64,000 nt of DNA from Patiriisocius_A hiemis (lineage in GTDB: Bacteria; Bacteroidota; Bacteroidia; Flavobacteriales; Flavobacteriaceae), in NCBI RefSeq assembly GCF_031846325.1, contig NZ_JAVRHZ010000005.1, positions 1 to 64,000 on the forward strand, written 5' to 3'. Under the pieces are notes generated by a model. That model saw nothing but the letters and a program-made list of their open reading frames with translations, did not search any database and was not told the origin of the DNA. The position numbers and the translations under genes were made by a program. Shown here piece by piece: positions 26,955-36,371 of this stretch. Position 1 is the stretch's first letter; each line of letters starts with the position of its first letter.

Positions 26955-28736
26955 ATGAAAATAAAAATTTTACCACTAGCATTCATTTTTTTATCCACTT
27001 GTCTTTTTGCTCAAACCACTCTGGATGAAAAAAAACTTGATAAAAAACTAGAGGCTTTACAGGAGGCTACACAAACAGTTGGGTTTTCAGTTGCTATTGT
27101 TCAAGGCAACAAATTGGTTTATGCTAAAGGATTTGGGTATAAAGATTTAGAGAACAAGTTAAAAGTAGATGAAAACACTTTGTTTCCCATTGGTTCCACT
27201 TCAAAAGCCTTTACAACTGCTTTATTGGGAATCATGGAAGATGAAAAAGGGTTAAAATTTACAGATAGTCCAAAAAAGTATATTCCAGAGTTAGAATTTT
27301 ACAATAACGATTTAAACAACAACATTACCATAGAAGATATGGTGAGCCACAGAACAGGCTTGCCAAGGCATGATATTTCATGGTATTTATTCCCTACAGA
27401 AAGTAAAGACAGCCTCTTGGCACGAGTAAAATATCACAAACCTTTTACAGGAATTAGACAACAATGGTATTACAACAATTTTATGTACTTGGCACAAGGC
27501 TTAATTGCAGAAAAGTTAACAGGTAAAAGCTGGGAGGATAATATACGCGAGCGATTTTTTAAGCCTTTGCAAATGCACTCATCCAATTTAACAATTAATG
27601 AATTAGAGCTATCGGCGAACCGTTCCAGAGGATATGCTTTAGAAAATTTTACAACAAATAAAATTACGCCCTATTATAATATAGCAGCTATAAGTCCTGC
27701 AGGAAGTATAAATAGTAGTGCGAAAGAAATGGCAAACTGGGTAAAAGTCTGGCTAAATGAAGGTAAATTTAATGGCGAACAAGTCCTTCCAGAAGCTTAT
27801 GTTAAAAAAGCGATTAATCCACTAATGCTTGTAGGCAAAGGTATTGCAGATGAAAAATTTCCAGACCAACATCTTAATAGTTACGGGTTCGCTTGGTTTA
27901 CTTCATCCTATAAAGGCCACTATAGATTAGAACACGGAGGAAATATTGACGGTTTTTCAGCAAATGTTTCGTTTTTTCCAACCGATAACTTAGGTATCGT
28001 AGTGCTTGCAAATCAAGATGGATCTGCCTTACCAATACTTGTAAGAAATGCGATTTCAGATGAATTACTTAAATTGAAAAAAACAGATTGGGTAGCTTAT
28101 TATACTGAAAAAATAAGCGAAGTTAAAAAGCAACAAGAAGAAAATAAAAAAACCGAAGAAGAGACTAAAATTTCAAACTCAAATCCAACACACAGCTTAG
28201 TAGAATACACAGGTAAGTACAAACACAAAGGCTATGGCACAATTAATCTTGAAGTGAAAAACGATTCACTATGGGCGAAGTTTACCCGAGAGAAAGCATA
28301 TTTAAAGCATACGCATTATGACATTTTTAAACCTCATTTAGTTAAAAACAATAAAGTAAATATTGAAGGTGGACTAGGCTTTAATTTCAATTTTAAAACT
28401 AATGATTTAGGCGATATTGATGGCGTACATATAAAATTAGAACCCACTCTAGAACCACTCTTTTTTAAAAGAAGTCCAAATGAAGTATCTGTTTCTGAAG
28501 CTGAATTAAAAAAATATGTTGGGAGTTATTACCTTTCTGGAGCAGAATTAAAAGTTTCATTGAAAAATAAAAATCTAACACTTCTTGTACCACAACAACC
28601 GGAATACACCTTGATTCCCGTAAAGGAAAATGAATTTGTTATCAAAGGCTTATCGGGGTACAAGGCAGAGTTTAGTGGCAAAGACCTTATTTTACACCAA
28701 CCTAGCGGAACTTTTACTGCCACAAAAAATAACTAG
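26955..28736 (+). CDS. Secreted serine hydrolase (beta-lactamase / D-aminopeptidase fold)
   Basis: The protein has 593 residues with a signal peptide (through about residue 19). The penicillin-binding-type active site is visible: SxxK at S81-T-S-K84, YxN at Y173-N-N175, and HGG near residue 325 in place of KTG. The second half (about 390-593) is two lipocalin-like beta domains (VEYTGKYKHKGYGTINLEV, ELKKYVGSYYLSGAELKVSL), as in DUF3471 members and D-aminopeptidases. Family members cut D-amino-acid peptides, beta-lactams or esters. The two downstream genes favour a D-peptide role. It begins a three-gene operon with gaps of +6 and -4 bp. Confidence 0.85.
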   Translation: MKIKILPLAFIFLSTCLFAQTTLDEKKLDKKLEALQEATQTVGFSVAIVQGNKLVYAKGFGYKDLENKLKVDENTLFPIGSTSKAFTTALLGIMEDEKGLKFTDSPKKYIPELEFYNNDLNNNITIEDMVSHRTGLPRHDISWYLFPTESKDSLLARVKYHKPFTGIRQQWYYNNFMYLAQGLIAEKLTGKSWEDNIRERFFKPLQMHSSNLTINELELSANRSRGYALENFTTNKITPYYNIAAISPAGSINSSAKEMANWVKVWLNEGKFNGEQVLPEAYVKKAINPLMLVGKGIADEKFPDQHLNSYGFAWFTSSYKGHYRLEHGGNIDGFSANVSFFPTDNLGIVVLANQDGSALPILVRNAISDELLKLKKTDWVAYYTEKISEVKKQQEENKKTEEETKISNSNPTHSLVEYTGKYKHKGYGTINLEVKNDSLWAKFTREKAYLKHTHYDIFKPHLVKNNKVNIEGGLGFNFNFKTNDLGDIDGVHIKLEPTLEPLFFKRSPNEVSVSEAELKKYVGSYYLSGAELKVSLKNKNLTLLVPQQPEYTLIPVKENEFVIKGLSGYKAEFSGKDLILHQPSGTFTATKNN

Positions 28737-28742
28737 TTTATT

Positions 28743-30188
28743 ATGAAATCTCTTGGCTATGTTTTAATACTATTCATTTTTTTGTCTTGCGGGCAAAAAA
28801 AAGATACTAGCAACACAACTTATGATATTGTTATTGAAAACGCCAGAGTTATCGACCCAGAGACTAGTACAGATCAAGTTTTAAACGTTGCAATTTCTGG
28901 AGATAAAATAGCAGAAATAAGCACCCATAAGCTAGCGGGTAAAAAAATGATAGATGGGAATGGTAAAATACTATCCCCCGGCTTTATAGATTTACACGCA
29001 CACGGGCAAACCAATAAAGAGAACGAATATCAGGCTTTTGACGGTGTTACAACAGCGCTAGAATTAGAAATTGGTATTGACACACTTAAACAGTATTATC
29101 AAGCCAGAAAAGGAAACGCTTTAATTAATTTTGGTGCATCTGCTTGTCAATTAGCATACAGAAACAAAGTTATTGCCAATAGCGACAGGGTTTATAGAAC
29201 TATTTATGAAGAGCTAAAAGATTCTGCTGCAACTGTTGCATTACCTAAAAAGAAATTTAATACACTTAGAAGTAAACTAAAAGATGCTTTAAACAATGGT
29301 GCTATAGGAATTGGAGTACCTGTAGGTTATTTGCCAAACGCATCAATTGAGGAAATTGAAGACATTTATGCTTTTGCGGGAGAACATAATTTACCCGTTT
29401 TCTCACACATTCGAGAAGGAGGAGCCATTGCATTTCAGCAAGCCATAAGCGATGCCATTTTAAACAAAACGCAATTACATCTTTGCCACTTACCTAGTAT
29501 GGCTCGAAAGGATATTGATTTCTGTTTACAAGCAGTTGAAAAAGCACAGGCATTAGGTTTTCCTATTACTACCGAATTGTACCCCTACACCGCTGGCAAT
29601 ACTGAAATTGGTTCAGCAATTTTTAATGAAGGTTGGCAAGAACGACTAGGCTGTGTATATAAAGACCTACAATGGGTTGAAACAGGCGAGCGTCTAACCC
29701 CTGAAACATTTAAAAAATACAGAAAACAAGGCGGCTCTGTAATTGTACATATGATGAAAGAAAATTGGGTAGATGGAGCTATAAAATCAAGTTCTACAAT
29801 GATTGCTAGTGATGGTGGCGGCTACTCACCCTTAGGACACCCCAGATCTTCAGGAACTTTTTGTAAAACAATTAGAGAGTATGTAAATGAAAAGAATATA
29901 ATAAGCATTAATTCTGCTATTGAAAAAATGACATTAATGCCTGCGCAAGTGCTTGAAGATATTGTTCCAGATATGAAATTAAGAGGTAGAATACAGGTAG
30001 GAAGCTATGCAGATTTATTACTTTTTGAACTAAACAAAGTAAAGGACAATGCTACTTATACTAGCGGTTTTGAAAAATCATCAGGAATGAGTTACGTGAT
30101 CGTAAACGGGAAAATACTCATTAAAGAAGGAGTGTTACAAGAAAAAACATTTCCAGGGAAAGCCATAAAAAGTGACGTACAGCTATGA
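28743..30188 (+). CDS. Lipoprotein amidohydrolase, N-acyl-D-amino-acid deacylase-like
   Basis: The protein has 481 residues with a lipoprotein signal (LFIFLSC, Cys at 16). The amidohydrolase metal site begins with GFIDLHAHG (H85, H87). Further ligands sit in FSHIREGG and LHLCHLPS, and a late IASDGGGYSPLGHPRSSGTF block is characteristic of N-acyl-D-amino-acid deacylases. The reaction expected is release of a free D-amino acid from an N-acyl or peptide form, probably on the periplasmic side. The last codons overlap the start of the D-amino-acid-oxidase-like gene (ATGA), a strong sign of a shared pathway. Confidence 0.85.
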   Translation: MKSLGYVLILFIFLSCGQKKDTSNTTYDIVIENARVIDPETSTDQVLNVAISGDKIAEISTHKLAGKKMIDGNGKILSPGFIDLHAHGQTNKENEYQAFDGVTTALELEIGIDTLKQYYQARKGNALINFGASACQLAYRNKVIANSDRVYRTIYEELKDSAATVALPKKKFNTLRSKLKDALNNGAIGIGVPVGYLPNASIEEIEDIYAFAGEHNLPVFSHIREGGAIAFQQAISDAILNKTQLHLCHLPSMARKDIDFCLQAVEKAQALGFPITTELYPYTAGNTEIGSAIFNEGWQERLGCVYKDLQWVETGERLTPETFKKYRKQGGSVIVHMMKENWVDGAIKSSSTMIASDGGGYSPLGHPRSSGTFCKTIREYVNEKNIISINSAIEKMTLMPAQVLEDIVPDMKLRGRIQVGSYADLLLFELNKVKDNATYTSGFEKSSGMSYVIVNGKILIKEGVLQEKTFPGKAIKSDVQL

Positions 30189-31120
30189 AATCGGCAACAG
30201 TTATCGGTTGTGGAATTGTCGGGTTAACTACAGCCATTAAATTACAAGATGAGGGTTTTAACGTTAGGATAATTGCAAAGGAACGTTTCAACAAAACCCT
30301 TTCAAGCAAAGTAGGAGCAATTTGGTTTCCTTTTGAAGTTTTTCCTAAAGAAAAAGCAAATCATTGGGCAAAACTCGCTTACGAGGAATACCAGCGAGAC
30401 ATTAAACCCGGAAATGGTATTGCACTAATTCCCTTTATAACAGCCTACAACAATGAAAGCAATACAGATTGGACACTAATAATGCCCAAAGGCACAACCA
30501 AAAAAGCATCTAAAGATGAACTTCCTAAAGGAATACAAAAAGCTTTTATTTCAATAGTTCCCTTAGCAGAACCCCAATTGTATTTACCCTATCTTTTTCA
30601 ACGATTTACAGAGAACAATGGGACTTTCTTACAACAAGAAATTTCTGATTTGGAAGAAGCATCAAAGCTTGATAAATTAGTTGTGAACTGTACAGGCTTG
30701 GGTGCAAAAAAGCTTTGTAACGATGATGATTTACAGCCTATGCGAGGACAAATTCTACGTTGTAAAAAAATGGATATTCCCTCATGTGCAGATTCCACGA
30801 AGCAGGGCGCATTGAGTTACGTGATAAACCGAACGGAAGATTGTGTAATTGGTGGCACAGATTATATTAATGATTACAATTTAAATGTAGAGCAAAGCGA
30901 TACACAAATTATCATTAATAGACTTTTAGATAACGGGTTATCACATCAAACACCAGAAGTTATTGAAGAGATTGTAGGTCTTCGGCCTAAAAGAAGTGTG
31001 GTTCGTTTTGAATTTGATTCGCAATACGCAAACATTTTTCACAATTACGGACACGGGGGTGCCGGTTTTACTGTAGCTTGGGGCTGCGCCATTGAGTTGG
31101 CAAAACAAATATTAAAGTAG
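30185..31120 (+). CDS. FAD-dependent D-amino-acid-oxidase-like enzyme
   Basis: The protein has 311 residues with a dinucleotide fold at the N-terminus (VIGCGIVGLTTAIKL, GxGxxG). The C-terminal signature FHNYGHGGAGFTVAWGCAIELA matches the D-amino-acid oxidase pattern (HNYGxGGxG-x5-G-x-A), and RPKRSVVRFEF supplies the substrate-site Arg region. DAO-family enzymes oxidise D-amino acids to 2-oxo acids; glycine oxidase and related enzymes are alternatives. It lacks a signal peptide, so it acts in the cytoplasm on imported product. It overlaps the deacylase gene by 4 bp. Confidence 0.87.
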   Translation: MKSATVIGCGIVGLTTAIKLQDEGFNVRIIAKERFNKTLSSKVGAIWFPFEVFPKEKANHWAKLAYEEYQRDIKPGNGIALIPFITAYNNESNTDWTLIMPKGTTKKASKDELPKGIQKAFISIVPLAEPQLYLPYLFQRFTENNGTFLQQEISDLEEASKLDKLVVNCTGLGAKKLCNDDDLQPMRGQILRCKKMDIPSCADSTKQGALSYVINRTEDCVIGGTDYINDYNLNVEQSDTQIIINRLLDNGLSHQTPEVIEEIVGLRPKRSVVRFEFDSQYANIFHNYGHGGAGFTVAWGCAIELAKQILK

Positions 31121-31182
31121 TTTGAATAGGTGTTTAACCTACTTAGCGAGACAATACACAAGATTGCTAGATATATTTTAAG

Positions 31183-31611
31183 ATGAATGACGAAACCAGA
31201 ATAAATATAAGGAACAGATGGGTTAAATTGATATTTGAATTGGCTCATTCTGAGTTTCAAAACCGATTGTGGATTGAGGCTGATTATGAAGATTTAGTTG
31301 GAGATTATAACGAATGTGTTTGTGGATATTTTGACGATTTGGATTTAGAAAATGGATACACTAACTTTATTGTAAACAGGATTATATCAGAATTCGAATA
31401 TAATATTGTTAAAGAACTTCACTCTGAGTTTAAAAAATATACAGAACGGATTGAAAAGCAGAATTTATCGGACAAAAATATTCTTAAAGATGTGGAGTGG
31501 ATTAATATTACAAACATCGGAATAAATACTTGGACTGAACTAAAAAGGAAAACACAATCAAATCTTGATAAAAAATTAATGGCTGAATTGGAAAATAAAT
31601 ATTTGAAATAA
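31183..31611 (+). CDS. Hypothetical acidic protein
   Basis: The protein has 142 residues, cytoplasmic, acidic and mostly helical (YEDLVGDYNECVCGYFDDLDLENGYTNFIVNRIISEFEYNIV, then FKKYTERIEKQNLSDKNILKDVEWINITNIG). No family is recognised. It sits between the D-amino-acid operon and a DUF421 gene and is the kind of short, isolated, AT-rich gene often acquired horizontally; that is only inferred from context. Its start is 62 bp after the DAO stop, so its own promoter is likely. Confidence 0.55.
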   Translation: MNDETRINIRNRWVKLIFELAHSEFQNRLWIEADYEDLVGDYNECVCGYFDDLDLENGYTNFIVNRIISEFEYNIVKELHSEFKKYTERIEKQNLSDKNILKDVEWINITNIGINTWTELKRKTQSNLDKKLMAELENKYLK

Positions 31612-31745
31612 AAAACGCCACCCGATATTGTATAACTATAATAACGGCAATATCAAACCGAAAATTAACGTATATTACTTGTAACTGTTGGTTATAGGTA
31701 ACAGTTAAGAACAAACTATTAGATTAAGAAATACCAGATAAATAA

Positions 31746-32270
31746 ATGGAATGGATATATAATTTTAAAGACCCAATTTTAGAAACAATTGGTGGTAGTA
31801 TTTTAATTTTTGTAGCAGTTATTTTTTTAACAAGAATAATCGGATTAAGGTCTTTTGCAAAATTTACAGCTTATGATTTTGCATTTACTGTCGCTATTGG
31901 AAGTATAATTTCCTCAACTTTAACATCAAGTACCACAATTGTACATGGCTCTATTGCCATTGCTAGTTTACTTGCTCTAACTTTTATTTTTTCTTATCTA
32001 CAAAGATTATTTCCAACACTCAAATCTATAATCTCAAACCAACCTTTATTACTAATGGATGGAAGTGAAATCCTTCATGATAATCTTAAATATGCAAGAA
32101 TTGAGAAAACACAACTAATTGCTAAACTAAGAGAAGCCAATGTTATGGACTTTAATCAAGTTCAAGCTGTAGTACTAGAATCTACAGGAGATATTTCTGT
32201 TCTTCACAAATCGGATTCGGAATTAAACTTTAACACCGATTTACTTGAAGGTGTAAGGCGAAAACCCTGA
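31746..32270 (+). CDS. DUF421 (YetF-like) membrane protein
   Basis: The protein has 174 residues with two to three N-terminal membrane helices (about 15-35, 45-62 and 67-87). The DUF421 landmarks follow: RIIGLRSFAKFTAYDFAFTVAIGSIISS, LFPTLKSIISNQPLLLMDGSEI, and ARIEKTQLIAKLREANVMDFNQVQAVVLESTGDISVL. In this family the soluble C-terminal domain faces the cytoplasm or periplasm and the function is unsettled; YetF relatives are tied to spore and membrane biology in Bacillus. It is about the length of the short members. No partner gene is adjacent. Confidence 0.88.
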   Translation: MEWIYNFKDPILETIGGSILIFVAVIFLTRIIGLRSFAKFTAYDFAFTVAIGSIISSTLTSSTTIVHGSIAIASLLALTFIFSYLQRLFPTLKSIISNQPLLLMDGSEILHDNLKYARIEKTQLIAKLREANVMDFNQVQAVVLESTGDISVLHKSDSELNFNTDLLEGVRRKP

Positions 32271-32332
32271 TAACAAAAAAAGTTAAGTCAATGTAACTAA
32301 CCACACACAATACGTTGTAGTCCTTTTACAAA

Positions 32333-33280
32333 ATGAAAAATATTCTTAAAATATTACTTCTTAGTCTAATGGTAATTTCCTGCCAAGACAAAGTAAATAA
32401 CGGAGTTTTACTTACCGAAAATTTACCAAATAATAAAGCTGATTATCAAAAGACCATAATAGGTCAGTTATCCGGTAAATACACATTGGGAAATAATACA
32501 ACTATAAAAAGTAGGTGGTCTAAAGACGAACGTGAATTAACAAAAAGATACCTTAAAGAGCTAATCTCTACTTTAGGAATTGAAGCCAAAGAACACAAAT
32601 ACACATCACCAAATCTTAATCCGGGAATTGATTTAATCTTTAACCCATTTAAGGGGTCAAATATTTATGGTATTCTTCCTTCCACTAATAATAGTTCTGA
32701 TTATGTTATTCTTGGAGGACATTATGATAGTGGAAAACGAAATGCACCCGGAGCCATTGACAATGCAACTGGAATAGCACTTATATACAGTGTAGCGAAA
32801 GAACTTTCAAGGCTTCAACGTAGAAATAAAAATATTGTTATTGTCTTTTTTGACCAAGAGGAAGAAGAGCTAATAGGCAGTAAAGCCTTTGCCAGATTAC
32901 TAAAGAAAAAATCATGGAACATACATTCTATCCATTGTTTTGACATGGTAGGTTGGGACGGCGATAATGATAAGGCTATGGAAATATTCTCGGGTACAGA
33001 ATCCCTAATTAACCTATATAAATCTATAGCTGACCAAAAAGGGATACCAATTAAAGACATAAAAATTAACCCTGTGGGTTATGACAACAGTTCAACAGAT
33101 TTTGACGTATTTGTCCCTTTCGGTTTTAATGTAATTGGCGCAGGTGAGTGTTTCTATCATAGAGATTCAACCCCATATAAAGACAGCCCAGATGACACCT
33201 ATGAAACAGTAAATTTTGAGTACCTTTTATCTTGTACAAACCTAATTGAGAACATCGTCGAAAAAATAGTTACAGAATGA
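32333..33280 (+). CDS. Lipoprotein M28-family metallopeptidase
   Basis: The protein has 315 residues with a lipoprotein signal (SLMVISC, Cys at 17). The two-zinc M28 site is visible: H130 and D143 in GGHYDSGKRNAPGAIDNATG, E177/E178 in FDQEEEELIG, D204 in HCFDMVGWDGDN, and a late His in FYHRDSTPYKDSPDD. The family holds aminopeptidases, so removal of N-terminal amino acids outside the cytoplasm is expected; the specificity is unknown. The stop overlaps the start of the next membrane protein gene by 4 bp. Confidence 0.9.
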   Translation: MKNILKILLLSLMVISCQDKVNNGVLLTENLPNNKADYQKTIIGQLSGKYTLGNNTTIKSRWSKDERELTKRYLKELISTLGIEAKEHKYTSPNLNPGIDLIFNPFKGSNIYGILPSTNNSSDYVILGGHYDSGKRNAPGAIDNATGIALIYSVAKELSRLQRRNKNIVIVFFDQEEEELIGSKAFARLLKKKSWNIHSIHCFDMVGWDGDNDKAMEIFSGTESLINLYKSIADQKGIPIKDIKINPVGYDNSSTDFDVFVPFGFNVIGAGECFYHRDSTPYKDSPDDTYETVNFEYLLSCTNLIENIVEKIVTE

Positions 33281-33681
33281 ATACCACACAACGAAATATT
33301 TTAGGCGTTTTAAAGAAGCATTTCGTTTATACGGCCGTATTAGCTATATCATTATTATTCTTTCTTTACAAGGGGTTGACTTATTTAATAATAGGCAGTT
33401 ATGTTCCGTTTGTCTTAATTTCAGTAGTCGTTATGCTGTTTATTCTTAGTTCTCGTAAATCAGAAAAGTCATTCAAAAAAATTATTACTACTTGGGGAGT
33501 TTTGATTATAATTTGGTCTTTTGTCAGGTTATTATTGAGTATAGTGAATCACTTTGTAAAACCTATTCCAGAAAGCCACATATCTAATCAGCTAGGCATT
33601 TATAGTTTCATACTTAGTATTCTATTTCTATCTGGGGCTATTTACTTATTAAAATATAAAAGGAAGCTATTTAATAAATAA
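33277..33681 (+). CDS. Small four-helix membrane protein
   Basis: The protein has 134 residues with four hydrophobic helices (about 14-33, 36-53, 68-88 and 105-125). No domain is recognised. The start ATG overlaps the peptidase stop (ATGA), so the two are co-translated, and it may assist or anchor the peptidase; that is inference from position only. Confidence 0.6.
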   Translation: MNTTQRNILGVLKKHFVYTAVLAISLLFFLYKGLTYLIIGSYVPFVLISVVVMLFILSSRKSEKSFKKIITTWGVLIIIWSFVRLLLSIVNHFVKPIPESHISNQLGIYSFILSILFLSGAIYLLKYKRKLFNK

Positions 33682-33793
33682 AGGTATCAGCGTTTTTATA
33701 AACCACCTTCAATATGATTCTATAAGGTATAAAATTGTAAAAGGAATCAACAACGTAACTGTTGATAACTCAAAAATACAGGAGTTTATAAGT

Positions 33794-33837
33794 ATGACAT
33801 ATCTCATTCTTTTTAAACCCTTACTCCCCTACATTTG
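33794..33837 (+). promoter_or_regulatory. FNR-like box (degenerate) plus -7 element for the 33857 usp gene
   Basis: The 14-mer ATGACATATCTCAT occupies 33794-33807. A perfect -7 element TACATTTG occupies 33830-33837, starting 23 nt after the box. The right half-site is imperfect (CTCA instead of ATCA), but the spacing equals that of the seven clear boxes. Confidence 0.55.
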
Positions 33838-33856
33838 TTATATAATTCTTAACAAG

Positions 33857-34690
33857 ATGAAAAATATACTTTTACCTACGGACTTTTCAGAAAACTCAAT
33901 GAATGCTATTGACTACGCAATGCGCTTTTTTGAAAATTGGGAATGCAACTTTTATATTCTAAACGTGCAGAAAATTTCAGAATACACCACTGACGATTTA
34001 ATGACCGCTGCACCTACAGAAACAATTTATCAAAGTATTGCTGTAGATAATAAAAAGTTGATTGATCAACTGGTAAAAAAATTGAGTAAAAAATTTAAAT
34101 CGCAAGCCTATACCTTTCACGGCTTGTTTGACTATGACGATTTTTTAGATTCTATAAAACAAGCAGTTCAATTTCATAAAATAGACCTTATCTTAGTAGG
34201 TTCTAATGGTGCAACAAGTGCTAAAGAACAGCTTTTCGGTAGTAACACATTACAGATTATTCGCAATATCAACTGTCCTACCCTTACCATACCGGACCAT
34301 TATACATTTTCAAACATTAAGAGTACATTATTTTCCACACAAAAATGTGAGGACTTTTCTTTTCAAGGAATTAATGCATTTAAAGAAATCCTAACGATAC
34401 ATCAATGCGAATTAAATGTTCTGGAGCTTGATGATAATGCCTCATATAAGTCTAGAAGAGAAGATAGTAGTTGTCTTAAGAAACTTTTTCCAGAACACCC
34501 CTATACCTACTATAGCTTAAACACCATACCGGGACTTATAGCTGTTAATACTGCAACCCAATTACTGAAAGTAGATTTGCATGCTGTATTTGTTGAAAAA
34601 GAAAACTTCTTAGAGCGATTGTTTTTTGGGTCTGAGAATTCGAAAATCCTATACCAAACTTTGGTTCCGTTACTTTTTTTACATAAGTAG
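33857..34690 (+). CDS. Universal stress protein, two-domain
   Basis: The protein has 277 residues from the ATG at 33857; upstream in-frame codons lie across the promoter and are rejected. The N-terminal UspA domain (MKNILLPTDFSENSMNAIDYAMRFF, then DLILVGSNGATSAKEQLFGSNTLQIIRNINCPTLTIP) carries the G-x2-G-x9-G(S/N) ATP-binding-like loop (GSNGATSAKEQLFGSN). The C-terminal half is a degenerate second Usp-like domain. Two-domain Usps of this kind form arrays in Bacteroidetes; their ligand and role are not defined. It is the only plus-strand Usp here and is a single-gene unit with a box. Confidence 0.9.
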   Translation: MKNILLPTDFSENSMNAIDYAMRFFENWECNFYILNVQKISEYTTDDLMTAAPTETIYQSIAVDNKKLIDQLVKKLSKKFKSQAYTFHGLFDYDDFLDSIKQAVQFHKIDLILVGSNGATSAKEQLFGSNTLQIIRNINCPTLTIPDHYTFSNIKSTLFSTQKCEDFSFQGINAFKEILTIHQCELNVLELDDNASYKSRREDSSCLKKLFPEHPYTYYSLNTIPGLIAVNTATQLLKVDLHAVFVEKENFLERLFFGSENSKILYQTLVPLLFLHK

Positions 34691-34705
34691 AATTATAATG
34701 CTGAA

Positions 34706-34730
34706 GAAATTTATTAAATCAATAAATTTC
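34706..34730. terminator. AT-rich hairpin between convergent genes
   Basis: gaaatttatt (34706-34715) and aataaatttc (34721-34730) are perfect 10-bp arms with a 5-nt loop. It lies between the stop at 34690 and the convergent ldhA, overlapping the last codons of ldhA. It is AT-only apart from one G-C pair, so a weak terminator. Confidence 0.4.
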
Positions 34731-35708
34731 ATTGACCGAGTGCTTCCCAATTGACCAGAAATTTAAATTTTCTATAGTTGTATCTGCAATATTCTTCAGC
34801 GCCTCATTGGTTGCGAACGCCTGATGAGGAGTAAGCAATACTTTAGGATGACAAAGTAATGAATGAAGTAATGGGTCTTGAGGCTTATTTTGAGAACGAT
34901 TATAGAAGAAAACCCCGTGTTCCTTTTCATAGACATCTGTAGCGTACCCACTAATCAACTCGCTGTCCAAAGCTGTCAAAACTGCTTTTGTATCTACTAT
35001 TGCACCTCTAGCAATATTTACGATAATAGGCTTTTGTTTCAATTTTTGAAAGAATGGCATATTAAATAAGTGATGTGTTTTTTCGGTCAAGGGCAAGCAC
35101 ACAAAGATTATTTCTGCTTCCATGCAAATTACTTCTTTTGAAACATATTCCACATCATAAGAACTGACCAATTTGGCATTACTAATAGTATCATTGGCTA
35201 AAATGTTACAGCCAAATCCATGTAAGATTTTCACTAAAACACTACCAATACTTCCAGTTCCTAATATCCCCACATTCTTCCCGAAAAGATTAAAACCTAT
35301 TAGGTTATCCAATAAAAAATTATATCGAAGTGTTTGGTTTTGTGCATTATTTATTTTTCTGTTATAAGCCATTAATAATGTTATGGCGTGTTCTGCAATT
35401 GCATTAGGCGAATAAGCAGGAACGTTGGCCACCCTAATTTTAAGCCTGCGAGCCTCAACCTTGTTTACATTATCATGTCCAGCTGAACGTAAGGTAATAT
35501 ACTCAACACCAAAAGCTTTTAACTTTTCTAGAACTACACTAGAAGCATCATCTGCAGAAAAGACGGAAACAGCATCCTGTCCTAAAGCCATCATTGCAGT
35601 TTCTGAGGTAAGCCGCTTCTCAGTAAAGCTTATTTGATGAACACCGGAATTGGCTTTTTTAAGCAATGGTTTCTCAAAAGGTTTTGCGCTATATACAAGT
35701 ACTTTCAT
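34719..35708 (-). CDS. ldhA: D-lactate dehydrogenase (2-hydroxyacid dehydrogenase family)
   Basis: The protein has 329 residues. The NAD-binding Rossmann motif is GILGTGSIGSVL; the catalytic Arg is in RSAGHDNV or NIARGAIVDTKAV, and the catalytic His in TPHQAFATNEAL. YATDVYEKEHGVFFYNRSQ and HQAF-x-T-x-EAL are typical of the LdhA branch that reduces pyruvate to D-lactate in fermentation. It is the last gene in a probable operon starting with the broken hsp20 (37766) under an FNR-like box, which fits use under low oxygen. Confidence 0.88.
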   Translation of the reverse strand: MKVLVYSAKPFEKPLLKKANSGVHQISFTEKRLTSETAMMALGQDAVSVFSADDASSVVLEKLKAFGVEYITLRSAGHDNVNKVEARRLKIRVANVPAYSPNAIAEHAITLLMAYNRKINNAQNQTLRYNFLLDNLIGFNLFGKNVGILGTGSIGSVLVKILHGFGCNILANDTISNAKLVSSYDVEYVSKEVICMEAEIIFVCLPLTEKTHHLFNMPFFQKLKQKPIIVNIARGAIVDTKAVLTALDSELISGYATDVYEKEHGVFFYNRSQNKPQDPLLHSLLCHPKVLLTPHQAFATNEALKNIADTTIENLNFWSIGKHSVNEIY

Positions 35709-35710
35709 TT

Positions 35711-36349
35711 CTACAGCAATAATAATTTGTTCTCTTGAAGAGTTTCAAAGAGTATCTTAATATAGGAATTTATGTTGCGGTTTACTTTATCTGCATCCAC
35801 TACCTCTATTTCCCCACGCCATAATAGTTCACGATCCTTTCCTGGGCAAATGCAGAACAAGGAAGTTTCTGTTTTATATACTTGGTAGCGCTCTTGTTGT
35901 TCTTTGTAATAATGGTGTACATTATCGTAAAAGTAATCGTCGAATCTCTGGTAGGCTTTAGCAAAACTTCTGTAGGCATCTACAACCGTTAGTCTACTCT
36001 CGCTACCCGTTACCTTAGTAAATAATATAGTATCAAAACCAGCATCTAGTAAACGCTGCTCGATATTATCCAATTGTTCAAGCGATTGTTTGTTATTTGT
36101 AAAGGAAGACTCAAAAAAGTCGATACTCTTTACTGCGATGACATCTTTTTTGTCCAACGCATCGGTCATTTTCTTTTCATAAGTACGACGTAGCTCTTTG
36201 TCTGCTGTAATACCTACCACAAGAACTTTATTAGCTTCAAAGTTTACTGTCTCTGGATTTTTATACTCTTGTACCAGTTTTGTTGATCCACAACTATTAA
36301 GCAAAAAGAGGGAAATTGCGAGACTTACATACATAATTGTCTTGTTCAT
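35711..36349 (-). CDS. Lipoprotein of unknown function
   Basis: The protein has 212 residues with a lipoprotein signal (SLFLLNSC, Cys near 20). The mature part holds a beta-alpha segment (KVLVVGITADKELRRTYEKKMTDALDKKDVIAVKSIDFF) like the small periplasmic domain of DUF4136-type lipoproteins, followed by a helical and tyrosine-rich section (RFDDYFYDNVHHYYKEQQERYQVY). The match is structural impression only. It lies 2 bp before ldhA on the same strand, so it is co-transcribed with it. Confidence 0.65.
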   Translation of the reverse strand: MNKTIMYVSLAISLFLLNSCGSTKLVQEYKNPETVNFEANKVLVVGITADKELRRTYEKKMTDALDKKDVIAVKSIDFFESSFTNNKQSLEQLDNIEQRLLDAGFDTILFTKVTGSESRLTVVDAYRSFAKAYQRFDDYFYDNVHHYYKEQQERYQVYKTETSLFCICPGKDRELLWRGEIEVVDADKVNRNINSYIKILFETLQENKLLLL

Positions 36350-36371
36350 AATATTGCTTTTTAAAAGTTTA

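Noticed and set aside
31682..31707. Inverted repeat TAACTGTT/AACAGTTA upstream of the DUF421 gene
   Set aside because: It looks like a GTAAC-type box but has wrong spacing and no -7 element 23 nt on; also no integron attC features.
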